Positions 25,536 through 35,557 are shown, counted from the first letter of the stretch. The stretch: 64,000 nucleotides of DNA from Gammaproteobacteria bacterium (GCA_027013145.1 JALUXX010000004.1:1-64000); one strand, 5' to 3'. Translations and numbers: made by a program. The notes: generated by a model not told the origin, from the sequence alone.

Positions 25536-26146
25536 TTTCAGCGGCGCTTCGGGACCCGCGCGGCTTCCTGCCGTCGCGAACCCGGCACGCTCTCTCTCCA
25601 ACGGCCCGGTCAAGAGGCCCTCGCACCCCCGGAGTTCGGGGCCGCGGGGTGGGCGTTTCTCCGCCCCCAGGCGCCCGGATCGGTCCTCGGGGCGCGGCGG
25701 GACCGTCCGCGCTACGGACGGCCGGCGGCGGGGGAAGCGGCGACGAGGCTCCGGGTACGAACGTCGTCCGTTCGCCACAGCCCCAGAGGGGGACGTTATG
25801 TCTGCTGTTTTTATTCCAATTTCAGGGGGACGTCCGGACGACCGGTGCGAGGGCGCCGGAGCCGACCGGGCGCGGGAATAAATCAAGCCCGTATTTGCAC
25901 TACGGTATGCCGGGGGGGGGCGCCGCCACGCGGCGGGGTCGGCGGGCGGCCGACGAGAGCCGATGGCGGAAGGGGGAAAGGATCGCGGGTGCCGAGCGGG
26001 CCGCCGCGGGCCGGGTAGCACCGCGCCCGGCGCCGATGCACTGGTATCATGGGTCCGCTACCGTGCAGCCGCGAGCGATCCAATTCGGGAACCGGCCCGC
26101 CGCCCGCCGGCGGGCGCGGCGGGGCGCCGCGGGCGGCGGTCCGAGG
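25536..26146. other. Intergenic region between the divergent GGDEF-EAL and mltF genes
   Basis: 611 bases without a convincing gene. A locally A/T-richer stretch (about 25795-25910) contains GTTTTTATTCC and AATAAATC and may hold promoters for one or both flanking genes. I see no matching -35/-10 pair with standard spacing, no riboswitch fold and no repeat. Confidence 0.4.
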
Positions 26147-27556
26147 ATGCGGCGGCGCGCCCGCGGACTCGTCGTGCTCGCGCTGGCGCTGGCGGGCCCG
26201 GCCGGCTGCGGGGCGCCGGCGTCCCCGCATTCGCCCGCCGCGATCCGCGCCCGCGGCGAGCTCGTTGTGCTCACCCGCAACGCCCCGACGACCTACTACG
26301 AGGTGCACGACGAACCGGCCGGGCCCGAGTACGACATGGCCCGGGCGTTCGCGCGCTCCCTCGGGGTGAAGGCGCGCTTCATCGTCCTCGACAGCACCGC
26401 CGCGGTCCTGCGGGCGCTGCGCGCCGGGCGCGGCGACCTGGCCGCCGCGGGACTCACCCGCACGCGGGCGCGGCGCGCGGATTTCCTCTTCGGGCCCGCC
26501 TACGAGCGGGTGCGCCAGCAGGTCGTCTGCCGCCGCGGAGCCCGGCTGCCGCGCTCGGTGGCGGCGCTCTCCGGGGTTCGGCTCGTGGTCACCGCGCGGA
26601 GCAGCTACGTCGAACGACTCGAGGCGCTGCAACGATCGCACCCGGATCTGCACTGGCGCGTCGATCCCGACCGCAGCAGCGAGGAACTGCTGGAAGCGGT
26701 ATCGCAGGGCCGCGTGCAGTGCACCGTGGCCGACTCCAACATCGTCGCCATCAACCGCCGCTACTACCCCGGTCTCGCGATCGCGTTCGACCTCACCCGC
26801 CCCCAGGAACTGGCTTGGGCCCTGCCCCGCGATGCGCGCAGCCTGCAACGCGCCCTCGACGCCTGGTTCGCCCGCTACCGGCGCAGCGGGGCCCTGACAC
26901 GGACGATGAACAAGTACTACGGCTACATCCGCGTCTTCGACTACGTGGACACGCGTGCCTTCCTGCGCCGCATCCGTACCCGGCTGCCGAAGTACCGCGC
27001 GATGTTCCGGCGCGCGGCGCGCGCCACCGGCATCGGCTGGACGTGGCTCGCCGCCCAGTCCTACCAGGAGTCGTACTGGAATGCGCGCGCGGCGAGCCCC
27101 ACGGGCGTACGCGGCCTCATGATGCTGACCCTGGACACCGCCCGCGCGCTGGGCGTCAGACGGCGACTCGACCCGTTGCAGAGCATCGAGGGCGGCGCGC
27201 GCTACCTGGCGCGGCTGCGCGCGGCGCTGCCGAAGTCGATCCCGGAACCGGACCGCACCTGGTTCGCGCTCGCCGCCTACAACATCGGCCTCGGGCACAT
27301 CCGCGACGCACGCACCCTGGCGCGGCGCCTGGGCCGCGACCCCGACCGCTGGAGCGCGGTGGCAAAGGTCCTGCCCCTGCTCTCGCGCGAGCGCTACTAT
27401 CGAACCCTGCCGCACGGTTACGCGCGCGGAAGCGAGCCGGTCGAGTACGTGGCCCGGATCCGCAACTACCGCAACATCCTGGAGCACCACCTCGCGGCAA
27501 CCACGCCATCGCCGCGGACATCGGCCCCCTTGACAGCGCAGGCCGGCGGATCCTAG
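26147..27556 (+). CDS. mltF: Membrane-bound lytic murein transglycosylase F
   Basis: 469 residues. An N-terminal lipoprotein-like signal (about 1-20) leads to C21 in AGPAGCG, a non-ideal lipobox because of proline at -3. The first half is a periplasmic solute-binding fold (about 35-265: GELVVLTRNAPTTYYE; FDYVDTRAF linking). The second half is a lysozyme-like SLT domain with catalytic E308 (AAQSYQESYWN), then ASPTGVRGLMMLT and AAYNIGLGHIRDA. It cleaves the glycan strand to 1,6-anhydro ends at the outer membrane. The length fits MltF (about 480-520). It starts after a GC-rich upstream region with GGCGGT nearby, and the ATG at 26147 fits the signal sequence. Confidence 0.9.
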   Translation: MRRRARGLVVLALALAGPAGCGAPASPHSPAAIRARGELVVLTRNAPTTYYEVHDEPAGPEYDMARAFARSLGVKARFIVLDSTAAVLRALRAGRGDLAAAGLTRTRARRADFLFGPAYERVRQQVVCRRGARLPRSVAALSGVRLVVTARSSYVERLEALQRSHPDLHWRVDPDRSSEELLEAVSQGRVQCTVADSNIVAINRRYYPGLAIAFDLTRPQELAWALPRDARSLQRALDAWFARYRRSGALTRTMNKYYGYIRVFDYVDTRAFLRRIRTRLPKYRAMFRRAARATGIGWTWLAAQSYQESYWNARAASPTGVRGLMMLTLDTARALGVRRRLDPLQSIEGGARYLARLRAALPKSIPEPDRTWFALAAYNIGLGHIRDARTLARRLGRDPDRWSAVAKVLPLLSRERYYRTLPHGYARGSEPVEYVARIRNYRNILEHHLAATTPSPRTSAPLTAQAGGS

Positions 27557-27605
27557 AAATTAGGCTGAGGATCTGCGGGCCGCGATCCGGCCCGCTGCGG
27601 GGTGG

Positions 27606-28307
27606 ATGCAGATGACACGACCCGACTTCGCCGTAACCGATGTCCATGCGCTGCGCAACCGCGACCTGCGCTTTCTGATCGAGAACTTCCCCGAGCCGGG
27701 GCGCAGCTACACGGAGATCGCCGAGCTGTTCGACCGCATTCCGACGACGGTCGAATCGATGCTCGACAGCGAGTTCGTGCTGCGCTCGATCCTGGATTCG
27801 CGCGAGCTGCTGCTCGACGTCTCGCCGTTCCTGTTCTTCAACGTATTGCTTCGCCGTGTGCTGGGCTCCGGCCGTGCCCCGCTCGACCGGCGCGTCATCC
27901 ACTACCTCGCCAATCTCCTGAGCCTGTTCGTGCGCGCCGACCGCCTCCACCGCATCGCCCCGCACGAGCGCGAGCATTACGTCTACCTCGTCGAGATGAT
28001 CGCCGCGGCCGCGGACGCCGACGCACGTCGCCGCTTCCTGCTCTACAGCCACATCGGCAACTACTCGCTCTACCTGACGGGGCTGTTTCCGCAGTGGATC
28101 GAACACCGCCACCGGTACCGGCGCCGGCCGGTGGACATGGATTACTACGTCGAGTTCGGGCGCGCCTACTTCGAACGCGCATCCGGCCACCCGCTGGCCC
28201 GCGAATACCGCCTCGACGAGGTCTTCCTGCGCCTGGCGTTGCTGTTCGACCACTATCAGCGCGCCCTCAACGAACTCTCGCGCCGCTACCTGCAGGCCGC
28301 CGCCTGA
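27606..28307 (+). CDS. Conserved hypothetical protein
   Basis: 233 residues, soluble, all-helical and aromatic-rich, with FLIENFPEPGRSYTEIAELF, LDVSPFLFFNVLLRRVLG and YYVEFGRAYFERASGHPLA. The tidy pattern of charged helices and its codon use support a real gene, and I have a faint memory of similar gammaproteobacterial proteins without function. It lies 49 bases after mltF and may be cotranscribed with it. Confidence 0.7.
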   Translation: MQMTRPDFAVTDVHALRNRDLRFLIENFPEPGRSYTEIAELFDRIPTTVESMLDSEFVLRSILDSRELLLDVSPFLFFNVLLRRVLGSGRAPLDRRVIHYLANLLSLFVRADRLHRIAPHEREHYVYLVEMIAAAADADARRRFLLYSHIGNYSLYLTGLFPQWIEHRHRYRRRPVDMDYYVEFGRAYFERASGHPLAREYRLDEVFLRLALLFDHYQRALNELSRRYLQAAA

Positions 28308-28317
28308 AGCGGCGCCC

Positions 28318-29670
28318 TCAGCTCCCGCCGGGGGCCGTAAGCTCCACGCGCGCGCGCAGGCCGCCGAGGGCGGGCGAGCGGTCGAGCGACAGGCGCCCTC
28401 CGTACAGCTCGAGTATGTCGCGCACGATCGATAGTCCGAGGCCGTGCCCGGGGACCGTCTCATCCGCACGCACCCCACGGGCGATCAGGACCTCGCGCTC
28501 CCGCTCGCCGATCCCCGGGCCGTCGTCCTCCACGACCAGGACCAGCCCGTCGCCCCCCGCCGGGGCCGGAGCGGCTGTGACACGGACGCGCCCGCGGGCC
28601 CACTTGCAGGCGTTGTCCACCAAGTTGCCCGCCAGTTCCAGCAGGTCCTCGCGATCCGCCGGGAACACCGTCTCGGGCGCGATACGCGCCTCGATACGTA
28701 CACCCTTGCTGCGATAGATCCCGCGTAGCACCTCCAGCAGCGCCGGGATCTCCACGGCGAGGTCCACCCACGCCGTAGCCGGCCCGGCCCCCGCCAGCCG
28801 CGCGCGCCGCAGCTCGCGCTCGATGATCCGGCGCAGATCGCCGATGCGCTCGCGCGCCTGTGCGCTGGCCTCGGAGCCGAGTTCCGAATCGAGGCGCTCG
28901 GTGATCTGCGCGAGATGCGTCAGCGGCGTCTTGAGACCATGCGCGAGATTCCCGAGCGCATTGCGCGAGCGCTCCAGACGCCGGCGCTGCACGTCGAGGA
29001 GCCGATTGATCTCCTCCACCAGCGGACGGATCTCGCGCGGGAGCGTCTCATCCAGGGTTGCGATCTCACCGCGGCCGAGGCGTACGAGCTGCTCCCGTGC
29101 GCGGCCGAGCGGGCGCAGGGCCCTGCGGACGATCCACAGTTGGAGCACGACGAGGACCAGGATCGCCGCTGCGGCCGCCGACGCATAGCGCAGGCCCAGT
29201 TTGCGCGCACCCGCATACACCGGTCCGAGATCCTCGGCGACGGCGATGCGCAACTCGCGCCCCTGCTTGGTAAACGCGCTCGTCAGCATCAGAAGCGGCC
29301 GGCCACTCGGGCCCGAAACGTAGCTGCGCCGGACGGCCCCGGGTCGGAGCGCGGGCACCGGCAGCGTGGAGTCCCACAGAGAGCGGGAGCGCAGTGGCGG
29401 TGCGGGATCGACGACGATCGTGAAGTAATGTCCGGAGAGCGGTCGCCGGAAGACCGGCGCCACATACCGGGCGTCGAGGTGCGGCCGCCCGCCGGCGCCG
29501 AAACGCAGCGCCGCCAGCAGGCCCTCGGTGTCATGCTGCAGGCGCGTCGCCGCGTATCCTTCGAGCAAGCCGCGAATCGACATCGCCGCCGCGACCCACT
29601 GCGCCGCCGACACGACCAAGAGGCTGAAGACGAGCCCCGCCGTCAGTTGTGCGCGCAGCGACGGCTTCAT
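28318..29670 (-). CDS. Sensor histidine kinase
   Basis: 450 residues. Two membrane helices (about 10-30 and 163-181) enclose a periplasmic sensor, then a HAMP-like linker, and a DHp with phospho-acceptor H244 in [13 protein letters not shown]. The ATPase domain has [11 protein letters not shown] (N-box), VEDDGPGIG (G1) and [12 protein letters not shown] (G2). Resembles PhoQ/QseC-type kinases. The gene overlaps its response regulator by 4 bases and is the last in the cytochrome b561 - PepSY - regulator - kinase operon. The PepSY neighbour may report on envelope stress or metals. Confidence 0.93.
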   Translation of the reverse strand: MKPSLRAQLTAGLVFSLLVVSAAQWVAAAMSIRGLLEGYAATRLQHDTEGLLAALRFGAGGRPHLDARYVAPVFRRPLSGHYFTIVVDPAPPLRSRSLWDSTLPVPALRPGAVRRSYVSGPSGRPLLMLTSAFTKQGRELRIAVAEDLGPVYAGARKLGLRYASAAAAAILVLVVLQLWIVRRALRPLGRAREQLVRLGRGEIATLDETLPREIRPLVEEINRLLDVQRRRLERSRNALGNLAHGLKTPLTHLAQITERLDSELGSEASAQARERIGDLRRIIERELRRARLAGAGPATAWVDLAVEIPALLEVLRGIYRSKGVRIEARIAPETVFPADREDLLELAGNLVDNACKWARGRVRVTAAPAPAGGDGLVLVVEDDGPGIGEREREVLIARGVRADETVPGHGLGLSIVRDILELYGGRLSLDRSPALGGLRARVELTAPGGS

Positions 29671-30332
29671 CCGCCGCCCACGAACACGTAGCCCTGCCCG
29701 CGGCGGGTCTCGATGCGATCGCGGCCGATCTTGCGACGCAGGTGGTTCACGTGCACCTCGATGACGTTGCTGTCGGGGTCCGCGTCATATTCGTAGATGT
29801 GTTCCGCCAGACGCGCCTTCGACAGCACCTTGCCGGGATTCAGCATGAAATAACGCAGCAGGCGAAACTCCGTCGCCGTCAGCTCGACCGGCTCGCCGCC
29901 GGCGACGCTCACCCGCTGGCGGTCTTCGTCGAGCGCAAGACCGCCGGCGGCGAGCGCAGCGGGCACGACGCCGCTCGCACGGCGTACCAGGGCCTGCACC
30001 CGCGCCAGCAGTTCCTCGATATGAAAAGGCTTGCCGAGATAGTCGTCAGCTCCCGCCTTGAACCCCTCTACCTTCTCGTGCCAGGCGTCGCGGGCGGTAA
30101 GGACGAGCACCGGCACCCGGTGCCCGGCGGCGCGCCACGCGCGCAGCACATCCAGCCCGGACCGGCGCGGCAGGCCCAGATCCAGAACCACCACGTCATA
30201 GGGTTCGACCTCTCCCCGGTATTGACCCTCGACCCCGTCGCCGGCGATATCCACCGCAAAGCCCGCCCGACTCAGGTCCTCACGCATACGCCGGGCCAGC
30301 ACCGCGTCGTCCTCGACCACCAGCAGGCGCAT
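29667..30332 (-). CDS. OmpR/PhoP-type response regulator
   Basis: 221 residues. Receiver with E7-D8-D9, phospho-acceptor D51 ([13 protein letters not shown]), T/S and K103-type GKPF; winged-helix output domain with [18 protein letters not shown] and VNHLRRKI plus RRGQGYVF. It would bind DNA as a dimer after phosphorylation by the kinase that overlaps its stop. It starts 2 bases after the PepSY gene stop on the same strand, so it is coupled to it. The targets are not visible, but self-control of this operon is common. Confidence 0.95.
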   Translation of the reverse strand: MRLLVVEDDAVLARRMREDLSRAGFAVDIAGDGVEGQYRGEVEPYDVVVLDLGLPRRSGLDVLRAWRAAGHRVPVLVLTARDAWHEKVEGFKAGADDYLGKPFHIEELLARVQALVRRASGVVPAALAAGGLALDEDRQRVSVAGGEPVELTATEFRLLRYFMLNPGKVLSKARLAEHIYEYDADPDSNVIEVHVNHLRRKIGRDRIETRRGQGYVFVGGG

Positions 30333-30334
30333 GC

Positions 30335-30637
30335 TCACCGCTCCGGTTCGGCCGCCAGCAGCGTGGCGTCGCGCGCATCGTAATACAGCTCCCATACGAT
30401 CCCGCCCGCGCCGACGACCTCCAGCTTGTACAGGTACCGCGTGCCGGAGCGCTCCAGTTCGACCTCCAGCAGGCGCCCCGGATAGGCCCTCTGCGCCTTG
30501 CTCACGACCGCGGCGAGCGGCACGATCACGCCCGCGGCGCGCAGCCGGCGTGCCGCCTCCGAACCGAGGTCGGCCGCCTGGGTCGCCGCGACCCAGGCGG
30601 CCGCCGCCGCGGCCGCAAGGAGGTCCCGGCGCATCAT
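30335..30637 (-). CDS. Small periplasmic PepSY-domain protein
   Basis: 100 residues. Signal peptide about 1-22 ([16 protein letters not shown]), then a single PepSY-type domain: [24 protein letters not shown] split by [12 protein letters not shown] and [13 protein letters not shown]. PepSY domains often inhibit proteases or regulate kinases. Overlaps the cytochrome b gene at ATGA (30634-30637). Confidence 0.85.
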   Translation of the reverse strand: MMRRDLLAAAAAAAWVAATQAADLGSEAARRLRAAGVIVPLAAVVSKAQRAYPGRLLEVELERSGTRYLYKLEVVGAGGIVWELYYDARDATLLAAEPER

Positions 30638-31230
30638 CCGCCCTCGACCGGATCCCCGGCGCGACGCTCCTTGCGCCCCGTGATCATGCTGCGCACCAGA
30701 TTCTCCCGGTGCACGAGGCTCTCCACCACCACGCCCGCCACGTGCAGCAGGACCAGGAGCAGGGTGAAGTCGGCGAAAAACTCATGCACCTCCTCCAGCG
30801 GCTCATGCCACCCGGTTCCCGCACCGGCCAGCGCCCCGGCCAGTGGACCCGCGGCGTGTTCCCCGACGCCCAGCAGCACCAGGCCCGTGAGCGTGGTCGC
30901 CGCCAGCGCCGCCAGCATCAGCACGATCATGGCACCACCGGCGGGATTGTGCCCGAGATAGCGCCGCGGGCGCTGGCGCACCAGATCCCCGAGGTAGGCC
31001 GTCACCACCGCCGGGCGGCGGACGAAGTCGCTGAAGCGCGCGTGGCGGGTGCCGACCGCTCCCCACACGAGGCGTACCGCCACCAGCACGCCCAGGACGT
31101 AGCCGGCCGCTACGTGCACGTCGATCCAGTCTTCTCCGCTCGCGTAGGCGACCGTGAACGCCCCTACCACGCCCCAGTGGAAGATCCGGACCAACGGATC
31201 CCAGACCTTCACTTCCGACCTCGTCTCCAT
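30634..31230 (-). CDS. Cytochrome b561 / diheme cytochrome b family protein
   Basis: 198 residues with four membrane helices and the expected heme histidines: H18 (VRIFHWGV), H39 ([10 protein letters not shown]), and the pair in [21 protein letters not shown]. The opening [12 protein letters not shown] and [12 protein letters not shown] are typical of Ni,Fe-hydrogenase-type cytochrome b561 proteins. It shuttles electrons across the inner membrane between a quinone and a periplasmic partner, unidentified here. First gene of its operon with a PepSY protein and a two-component system. Confidence 0.9.
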   Translation of the reverse strand: METRSEVKVWDPLVRIFHWGVVGAFTVAYASGEDWIDVHVAAGYVLGVLVAVRLVWGAVGTRHARFSDFVRRPAVVTAYLGDLVRQRPRRYLGHNPAGGAMIVLMLAALAATTLTGLVLLGVGEHAAGPLAGALAGAGTGWHEPLEEVHEFFADFTLLLVLLHVAGVVVESLVHRENLVRSMITGRKERRAGDPVEGG

Positions 31231-31483
31231 CGCGCCGCCCTCTGTACCGTTTCACCGGACTTCAGGCTAGCCGAACAAGCTGAAACGACGCTTAACAGGC
31301 AGCTCGAAACGGCCCGTCGGGGCGGGGCGGCAACGCCCCGCATACGGATCGAAATCGAACACGTAAGCGTTTGATTCGCGGAGGCTGCGTACGCACCAAT
31401 GCCGCACGCGGCGAGCTAAAAAGTCTGCGAGGGACGTTGCAACGCGCCGTCGAGATCGCGCGTCGGCGGAAACTGCGCGCGCA

Positions 31484-32647
31484 TCAGGGACGGGGCCGCC
31501 CCGCGAACAGGCCGGCGTAGCGCGCGGCGTTGCGCACCAGGCGCCTGCGGTCGTCCGCCCACGGGTCGGCCCACGGCAGCCCGCGGGCGGCGAGCGCACG
31601 GCAGAGGGCCAGCAGGCCGGCGATGTCGTCGCGGTGGACGAACTCCGGGGCCGGCCCCTCGCGGCCGCGGCAGTCGGGGCCGCCCTCGAAGCCCTGGTTG
31701 TGATAGTTGCCGAGCGGCACCGAGATCCCCACCGCGGGCAGCCCCCAGGCGGTCGCCGCGCTCGCCTCGCAGGCCCCGCCGTCCATGATGCGGCGTTGAT
31801 GGCGGCCCGGCAGCCGGCGCGCGGCGATCCCGGTGAGCACCCGCAGCGCGCCGGGGTCGAAGACCGTGCGCCGGTCCCCGAGGCGCACCACGGGACCGGC
31901 GCCGATGCGCGCGCCGGGAAGGGTGCGCGAGGTCTCCAGGCTGACGCACAAGGGCGGGCGCGCCGCGCCCCGCAGCCAGCCGAGTTCGAAGTGGCGGACC
32001 GCGCCGACGAAGCCGACCTCCTCGGCACGCGTGAGCAGGCCGAGGACCGGCGCGGCGCCGACGCCGCGGCGCAGCGTGGCGAGGATCGCGTAGACGCCGA
32101 CGAGGTCATCGGCCGCCTTGGTGTAGATCCGCCCGCCGGCGTGCCAGACCGGCGCCCGGAAGCTGAAGCCGCCGAACAACGAGCGCGCCGCGGGACGCGG
32201 CCGCCCCTCGATGCGCACCCGCACCCGTGCCGCGGCGAGGAAGCGGCCCGAACAGTGCAGCGTCGCCGCCGCCAGACGCCCGGATCCCGCGTAGCCGTCG
32301 GCGTCGGCGAGCCAGACCCGGGCGCCGCGCAGGTGCCGGACGGGAGATCCCCCGTGCCAGACGACCTCCAGGCTCCCGTCGGCGCGCCAGCGCCGCCCGT
32401 GGAATCCGGGATGGTCCATGTGGGCGACGAACAGGCGCACCGGCTCGGACCCGCGCGCGCGCACCAGCGCGCGGTAGGCGCGCGCCGACTCCGCCCCGAC
32501 CACGAGGTTGCCGGCGGGGTCGGCGAAGTGCGGCACGCCGCTGCGCTCGAGCCAGCCGGCGGCGAGCGCCGCGACGAGGTCCTCGCGGAACGGCGCCGTG
32601 GGCGTCGCCAGGAGGTCCGTCAGCAGGCGTGCATGGGGCAGGGGCAT
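31484..32647 (-). CDS. M42/M28-type metallopeptidase
   Basis: 387 residues from MPLPHARLL. Metal-binding features of the M42 group appear in FVAHMDHPGFH (His/Asp ligands), KAADDLVGVYA (bridging Asp), RAEEVGFVGA (catalytic Glu pair) and late GNYHNQGFE. An aminopeptidase-like cytosolic enzyme is likely; the group also contains deacylases. The protein lacks a signal peptide. An upstream in-frame ATG exists 10 codons earlier, but this one directly precedes the conserved start. It lies on the same strand as the SirB1-like gene (52-base gap). Confidence 0.8.
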   Translation of the reverse strand: MPLPHARLLTDLLATPTAPFREDLVAALAAGWLERSGVPHFADPAGNLVVGAESARAYRALVRARGSEPVRLFVAHMDHPGFHGRRWRADGSLEVVWHGGSPVRHLRGARVWLADADGYAGSGRLAAATLHCSGRFLAAARVRVRIEGRPRPAARSLFGGFSFRAPVWHAGGRIYTKAADDLVGVYAILATLRRGVGAAPVLGLLTRAEEVGFVGAVRHFELGWLRGAARPPLCVSLETSRTLPGARIGAGPVVRLGDRRTVFDPGALRVLTGIAARRLPGRHQRRIMDGGACEASAATAWGLPAVGISVPLGNYHNQGFEGGPDCRGREGPAPEFVHRDDIAGLLALCRALAARGLPWADPWADDRRRLVRNAARYAGLFAGRPRP

Positions 32648-32699
32648 CGACGGCTCCGTCCGCCGCGCCGAGCGCACGGCGGGCAGGCATGCGTGTGGG

Positions 32700-33536
32700 T
32701 CAATGGATGCGCTGCGCGTCCTGCTGGATGCGGATGAGGTCGCGGCGCACCTGGTCGGAATCGGGCGCGTCCGGTACCAGCTCGAGATAGCGCTGGTAGT
32801 CCTCGAGCGCCGGGCGCAGACATTCCAGACGCTCGAGCAGCCGCCCGCGGTCGCGGACCTCGGCGGCCAGTTCGGGCGCGATCGCCAGCACGCAGTTCAT
32901 CACCTCGAGCACCTTCTCGAGCTGGTTGCGCCGCAGGTACACGCCCTTGAGATTGCGCAACAGGCGCACCAGGATCTCACGCGGCGAGGCGGCGCCGAGG
33001 AGTTGCGTCACGGACGGGGCCGGATCGTCGCCGTAGACCTGGGCGAGTTGCTCGCGCAGATCGTCCTCATCGAGCGAGCGCCCGGCGTCGAACGGATCGA
33101 GCACCAGGGCCCCGCCCTGCACCGGGACCTTGACCAGGAAGTGCCCCGGAAACGAGACGCCCTCCACCGCGAGCCCGGCCCGCCGCCCGACCTCCAGATA
33201 CACGATCGACAGGGTGATCGGCAGGCCCAGGCGCCGGTCCATCACGTCGTTCAGGAAACTGTTGCGGGGATCGTAGTATTCCTCGAGGTTGCCCGCGTAG
33301 CCCTCTTCCTCGAACAGGACCCGGTTGAGAGTGAGGACCCGGTCGGTGAGTCCTGCGCCCGGTGCCGTGCCCCCGCGCACGCGTTCGGCGTACTCGTCGA
33401 GGCGCCGCAGGTACTCCTCGGGATCGAGGTCCGGGTACTCGAGCCGCGCGATCTCCAGCGCCCCGCGCGCCAACAGCGAGTCCTCGGCGCGCCGGGCGAC
33501 GAGCCGGCGCAGGTGACCGGTGACCTCCGATGCCAT
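32700..33536 (-). CDS. SirB1/YchA-like transglutaminase-fold protein with C-terminal TPR
   Basis: 278 residues. The SirB1 core includes LNRVLFEEEGYAGNLEEYYDPRNSF split across about 72-95, followed by GLPITLSIVYLEVGRRAGL and VEGVSFPGHFLVKV. The last about 80 residues are helical repeats of TPR type (LVRLLRNLKGVYLRRNQLE; LEDYQRYLELVPDAPD). Members are non-peptidase transglutaminase-like proteins of unclear role. The ATG lies 14 bases from the inositol-monophosphatase gene's stop, in an apparent operon. Confidence 0.85.
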   Translation of the reverse strand: MASEVTGHLRRLVARRAEDSLLARGALEIARLEYPDLDPEEYLRRLDEYAERVRGGTAPGAGLTDRVLTLNRVLFEEEGYAGNLEEYYDPRNSFLNDVMDRRLGLPITLSIVYLEVGRRAGLAVEGVSFPGHFLVKVPVQGGALVLDPFDAGRSLDEDDLREQLAQVYGDDPAPSVTQLLGAASPREILVRLLRNLKGVYLRRNQLEKVLEVMNCVLAIAPELAAEVRDRGRLLERLECLRPALEDYQRYLELVPDAPDSDQVRRDLIRIQQDAQRIH

Positions 33537-33552
33537 AGCGCACCTCCGTTGG

Positions 33553-34386
33553 TCAGTCCCGCAACGGCGTGACCCCGAGCCACGCACACCACTCGCCGAA
33601 GGCCCGCGGCGTGCCCGCCGCCACCACCGAGCGCGGCCCGAGCGCCGGCCGGAACACCGCCTCGCCCTCCAGCGTGCAGGCCCGGCCCCCGGCCTCCGCC
33701 AGGATGAGGCTGCCCGCGGCGTGGTCCCACAATTGCTGCCCGCCGTGCAGATACACCGCGTAGCGTCCGGCCGCCACCCAGCACCAGTCGAGCGCCGCGG
33801 CGCCGAAGTTGCGCTGCGAGCGGTACGGCGCCGCGCGCACCAGGCGCCCGGCGAGGTCCGCGGACAGGCGCTTGAAATCCACGCCCGCCACCGCCTCCGC
33901 CAGGGGCGGAGCGGGTCGCGCGGCGCAGTCCAGGGGCTGCCCCCCGCACCATGCCCCGCGGCCCTCCACGGCGGCGAAACCCTCGTCCCTCACCGGATCA
34001 TACACCACCGCGGTGTGGACGCGCCCGCCGCGCACCAGCGCGAGCGAGACGCAGAAGAACGGGACGCCGGCGGCGAAGTTGCTGGTCCCGTCGAGGGGGT
34101 CGACGATCCACACCGCCCCGCCGGTGCCGAGGGCGGCGCGCTGCGCCGCGGGATCCATCTCCTCGGCGAGCACCGGGATCTGCGGCCAGTACCGCGTCAG
34201 CTCGGCGGCGAGGCGCCGCTCCATGGCGAGGTCGGCCGCAGTGACGACGCTGCCGTCGTCCTTGCGCACGCCCGCGGAACGCCCGAAACGCGGCAGCAGT
34301 TCCGCCCGCGCCGCCGTGCGCGCCAGGGCGCACACCGCCTCCGGATCCGGCGTCGCGGGATCGGGCGGGGACGGGGGGGAGGGCAT
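33553..34386 (-). CDS. Inositol-monophosphatase-family protein
   Basis: 277 residues from MPSPPSP. Metal-binding motifs LAEEMDP (first Glu), WIVDPLDGTSNFAAG (D-P-x-D-G-T/S), and QLWDHAAG with the last Asp are all present, so it should be an active Mg2+-dependent phosphatase of the SuhB/CysQ/HisN group. Substrate (inositol phosphate, PAP or histidinol phosphate) not resolved. Upstream frame to 34455 was rejected as unneeded for the fold. The 16-base gap to the SirB1-like gene suggests cotranscription. Confidence 0.9.
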   Translation of the reverse strand: MPSPPSPPDPATPDPEAVCALARTAARAELLPRFGRSAGVRKDDGSVVTAADLAMERRLAAELTRYWPQIPVLAEEMDPAAQRAALGTGGAVWIVDPLDGTSNFAAGVPFFCVSLALVRGGRVHTAVVYDPVRDEGFAAVEGRGAWCGGQPLDCAARPAPPLAEAVAGVDFKRLSADLAGRLVRAAPYRSQRNFGAAALDWCWVAAGRYAVYLHGGQQLWDHAAGSLILAEAGGRACTLEGEAVFRPALGPRSVVAAGTPRAFGEWCAWLGVTPLRD

Positions 34387-34455
34387 GGGCGCGGGGCGGT
34401 CCGGATGGGCGATCGGATGCCCGGGGATTCTACGCAAAGCGCGCGCACGCCGCAC

Positions 34456-34563
34456 CCCGCGCGGCGAGAGCGGCGGCCTGGGAGCCCGCCGGACCTAGGA
34501 GCCTGTCGGACTTAGGGATGTTCTACGCGGCGGCGGGAGATCGCACCCAAGTCCGAGAGACCC
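34456..34563. repeat. Possible short dispersed repeat
   Basis: The segment GGAGCCTGTCGGACTTAGG (34499-34517) and a nearby GTCCGAGAGACCCCTAG (34551-34567) look like a pair of short imperfect repeats (GTCCGA / TCGGAC). I recognise this tone from short dispersed elements in proteobacteria but cannot show a second copy in the window. Confidence 0.25.
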
Positions 34564-35034
34564 CTAGCCGCGTGCGGAGATCGCCCCGCGGTGCGCCGAT
34601 CCGAGCAGGCCGACGAAGTGCTCCGTCGACAGGCGCACGAGTTCCTCGTGGTCGCCCGCCTCGAAGTACACCTCCGGCTCCTCGGTCAGGCTGTCGTCGA
34701 TCACCGTTTCCAGCCCGTAGGCCGCGCCGACGGGCGGGACCGCCCCGCGGTCACAGTCCCCGAACAGGGCCTCCAGCTCGGACTCGGTCGCGAGCCCGAC
34801 GTTGCGGTGCAGGAGTGCACGCACGGCCCCCAGGCGCAGGTGCCGGCTCGCCGGCACGACCGCCATCAGGTAGCCGGTGTCGTCCTCGAGGATCACCCCT
34901 TTCGCCAGGCGCGCGCCGGGAATATGCGCCGCCTGTGCGGTCTGCGCACTGCAAGCGGTGTGCGGATGGGAGATCAGCTCGTAGTCGACGCCCCGGCGGA
35001 TCAGATAGCGCTGCAGTGTCGCCGCCATGGTCAT
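34564..35034 (-). CDS. YbaK/ProX-like aminoacyl-tRNA deacylase
   Basis: 156 residues. The YbaK fold shows LQRYLIRRGVDYELISHPH, LAKGVILEDDTGYLMAVVPA with the family lysine (K45), and FGDCDRGAVPPVGAAYGL. These single-domain proteins clear mischarged tRNA (for example Cys-tRNAPro or Ala-tRNAPro) or are trans-editing relatives; here the SHPHTACSAQTA start is the YeaK/ProX-type. Cytosolic, stand-alone gene. Confidence 0.85.
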   Translation of the reverse strand: MTMAATLQRYLIRRGVDYELISHPHTACSAQTAQAAHIPGARLAKGVILEDDTGYLMAVVPASRHLRLGAVRALLHRNVGLATESELEALFGDCDRGAVPPVGAAYGLETVIDDSLTEEPEVYFEAGDHEELVRLSTEHFVGLLGSAHRGAISARG

Positions 35035-35278
35035 GACCAACCCTCCGACCGGACCCTCCCCGCGGGATCGCGCGGCCGCGCCCGCCGCCGGGCGGTGCCT
35101 GCGAGGCGTGTTTCGCCCCGCGGGCGGGCCGTGCGCACGGCCCGCCCGCGGTCCCCACCCGGGCCGCACCGGGATGTGCGCCCGGCGCGACCCCGTTTAG
35201 AGTATAGTCGGCGCAGGGGCGGCGCGCGCCGGCGGCGGGGCGTCGCCGTCGCCCCCCGCGAAGGGCGGATCGGACGCG

Positions 35279-35557
35279 GTGCACTGCCTGGCCGAGATCG
35301 ACGTGGGATGGCTGGATGACCCCGGGGCGGCCCCGGCGCGCCTCGCGCAGGCGCTCCTGAGCCTGCTCGACCGCGAACCGGGCCGGGCCCTGTACGCGGC
35401 CGCGGCCCGCAGCCCCGCCGGACCCTGCGGCCTGACCCTGGATCTCGGCGCCGGACGCCTTAGCTGGTCGGACGGCGACGGCAGCGAGCGCTGGTGGCAG
35501 GGCGCGACACTCGCGCGCCTGGAGCGTGCCGCGCGCGGCGCGGGGTTCGGGCCGTGA
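35279..35557 (+). CDS. Hypothetical protein upstream of DUF488 gene
   Basis: 92 residues from GTG. It has HCLAEIDVGWLDDPGAAP at the N-terminus and GGSERWWQGATLARLERA-like end, with a glycine-rich centre; no known fold identified. It overlaps the next gene by 4 bases (GTGA), which supports it being translated. A possible -10 (TATAGT, 35203-35208) lies about 70 bases before it. Confidence 0.5.
   Translation: MHCLAEIDVGWLDDPGAAPARLAQALLSLLDREPGRALYAAAARSPAGPCGLTLDLGAGRLSWSDGDGSERWWQGATLARLERAARGAGFGP

Noticed and set aside
25536-26146. c-di-GMP riboswitch before the GGDEF-EAL and mltF genes
   Set aside because: The conserved GEMM sequences could not be matched in either direction.
34456-34563. 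attC or mobile-element edge
   Set aside because: No R'/R'' boxes matching GTTRRRY and RYYYAAC at fitting distances; short repeats only.
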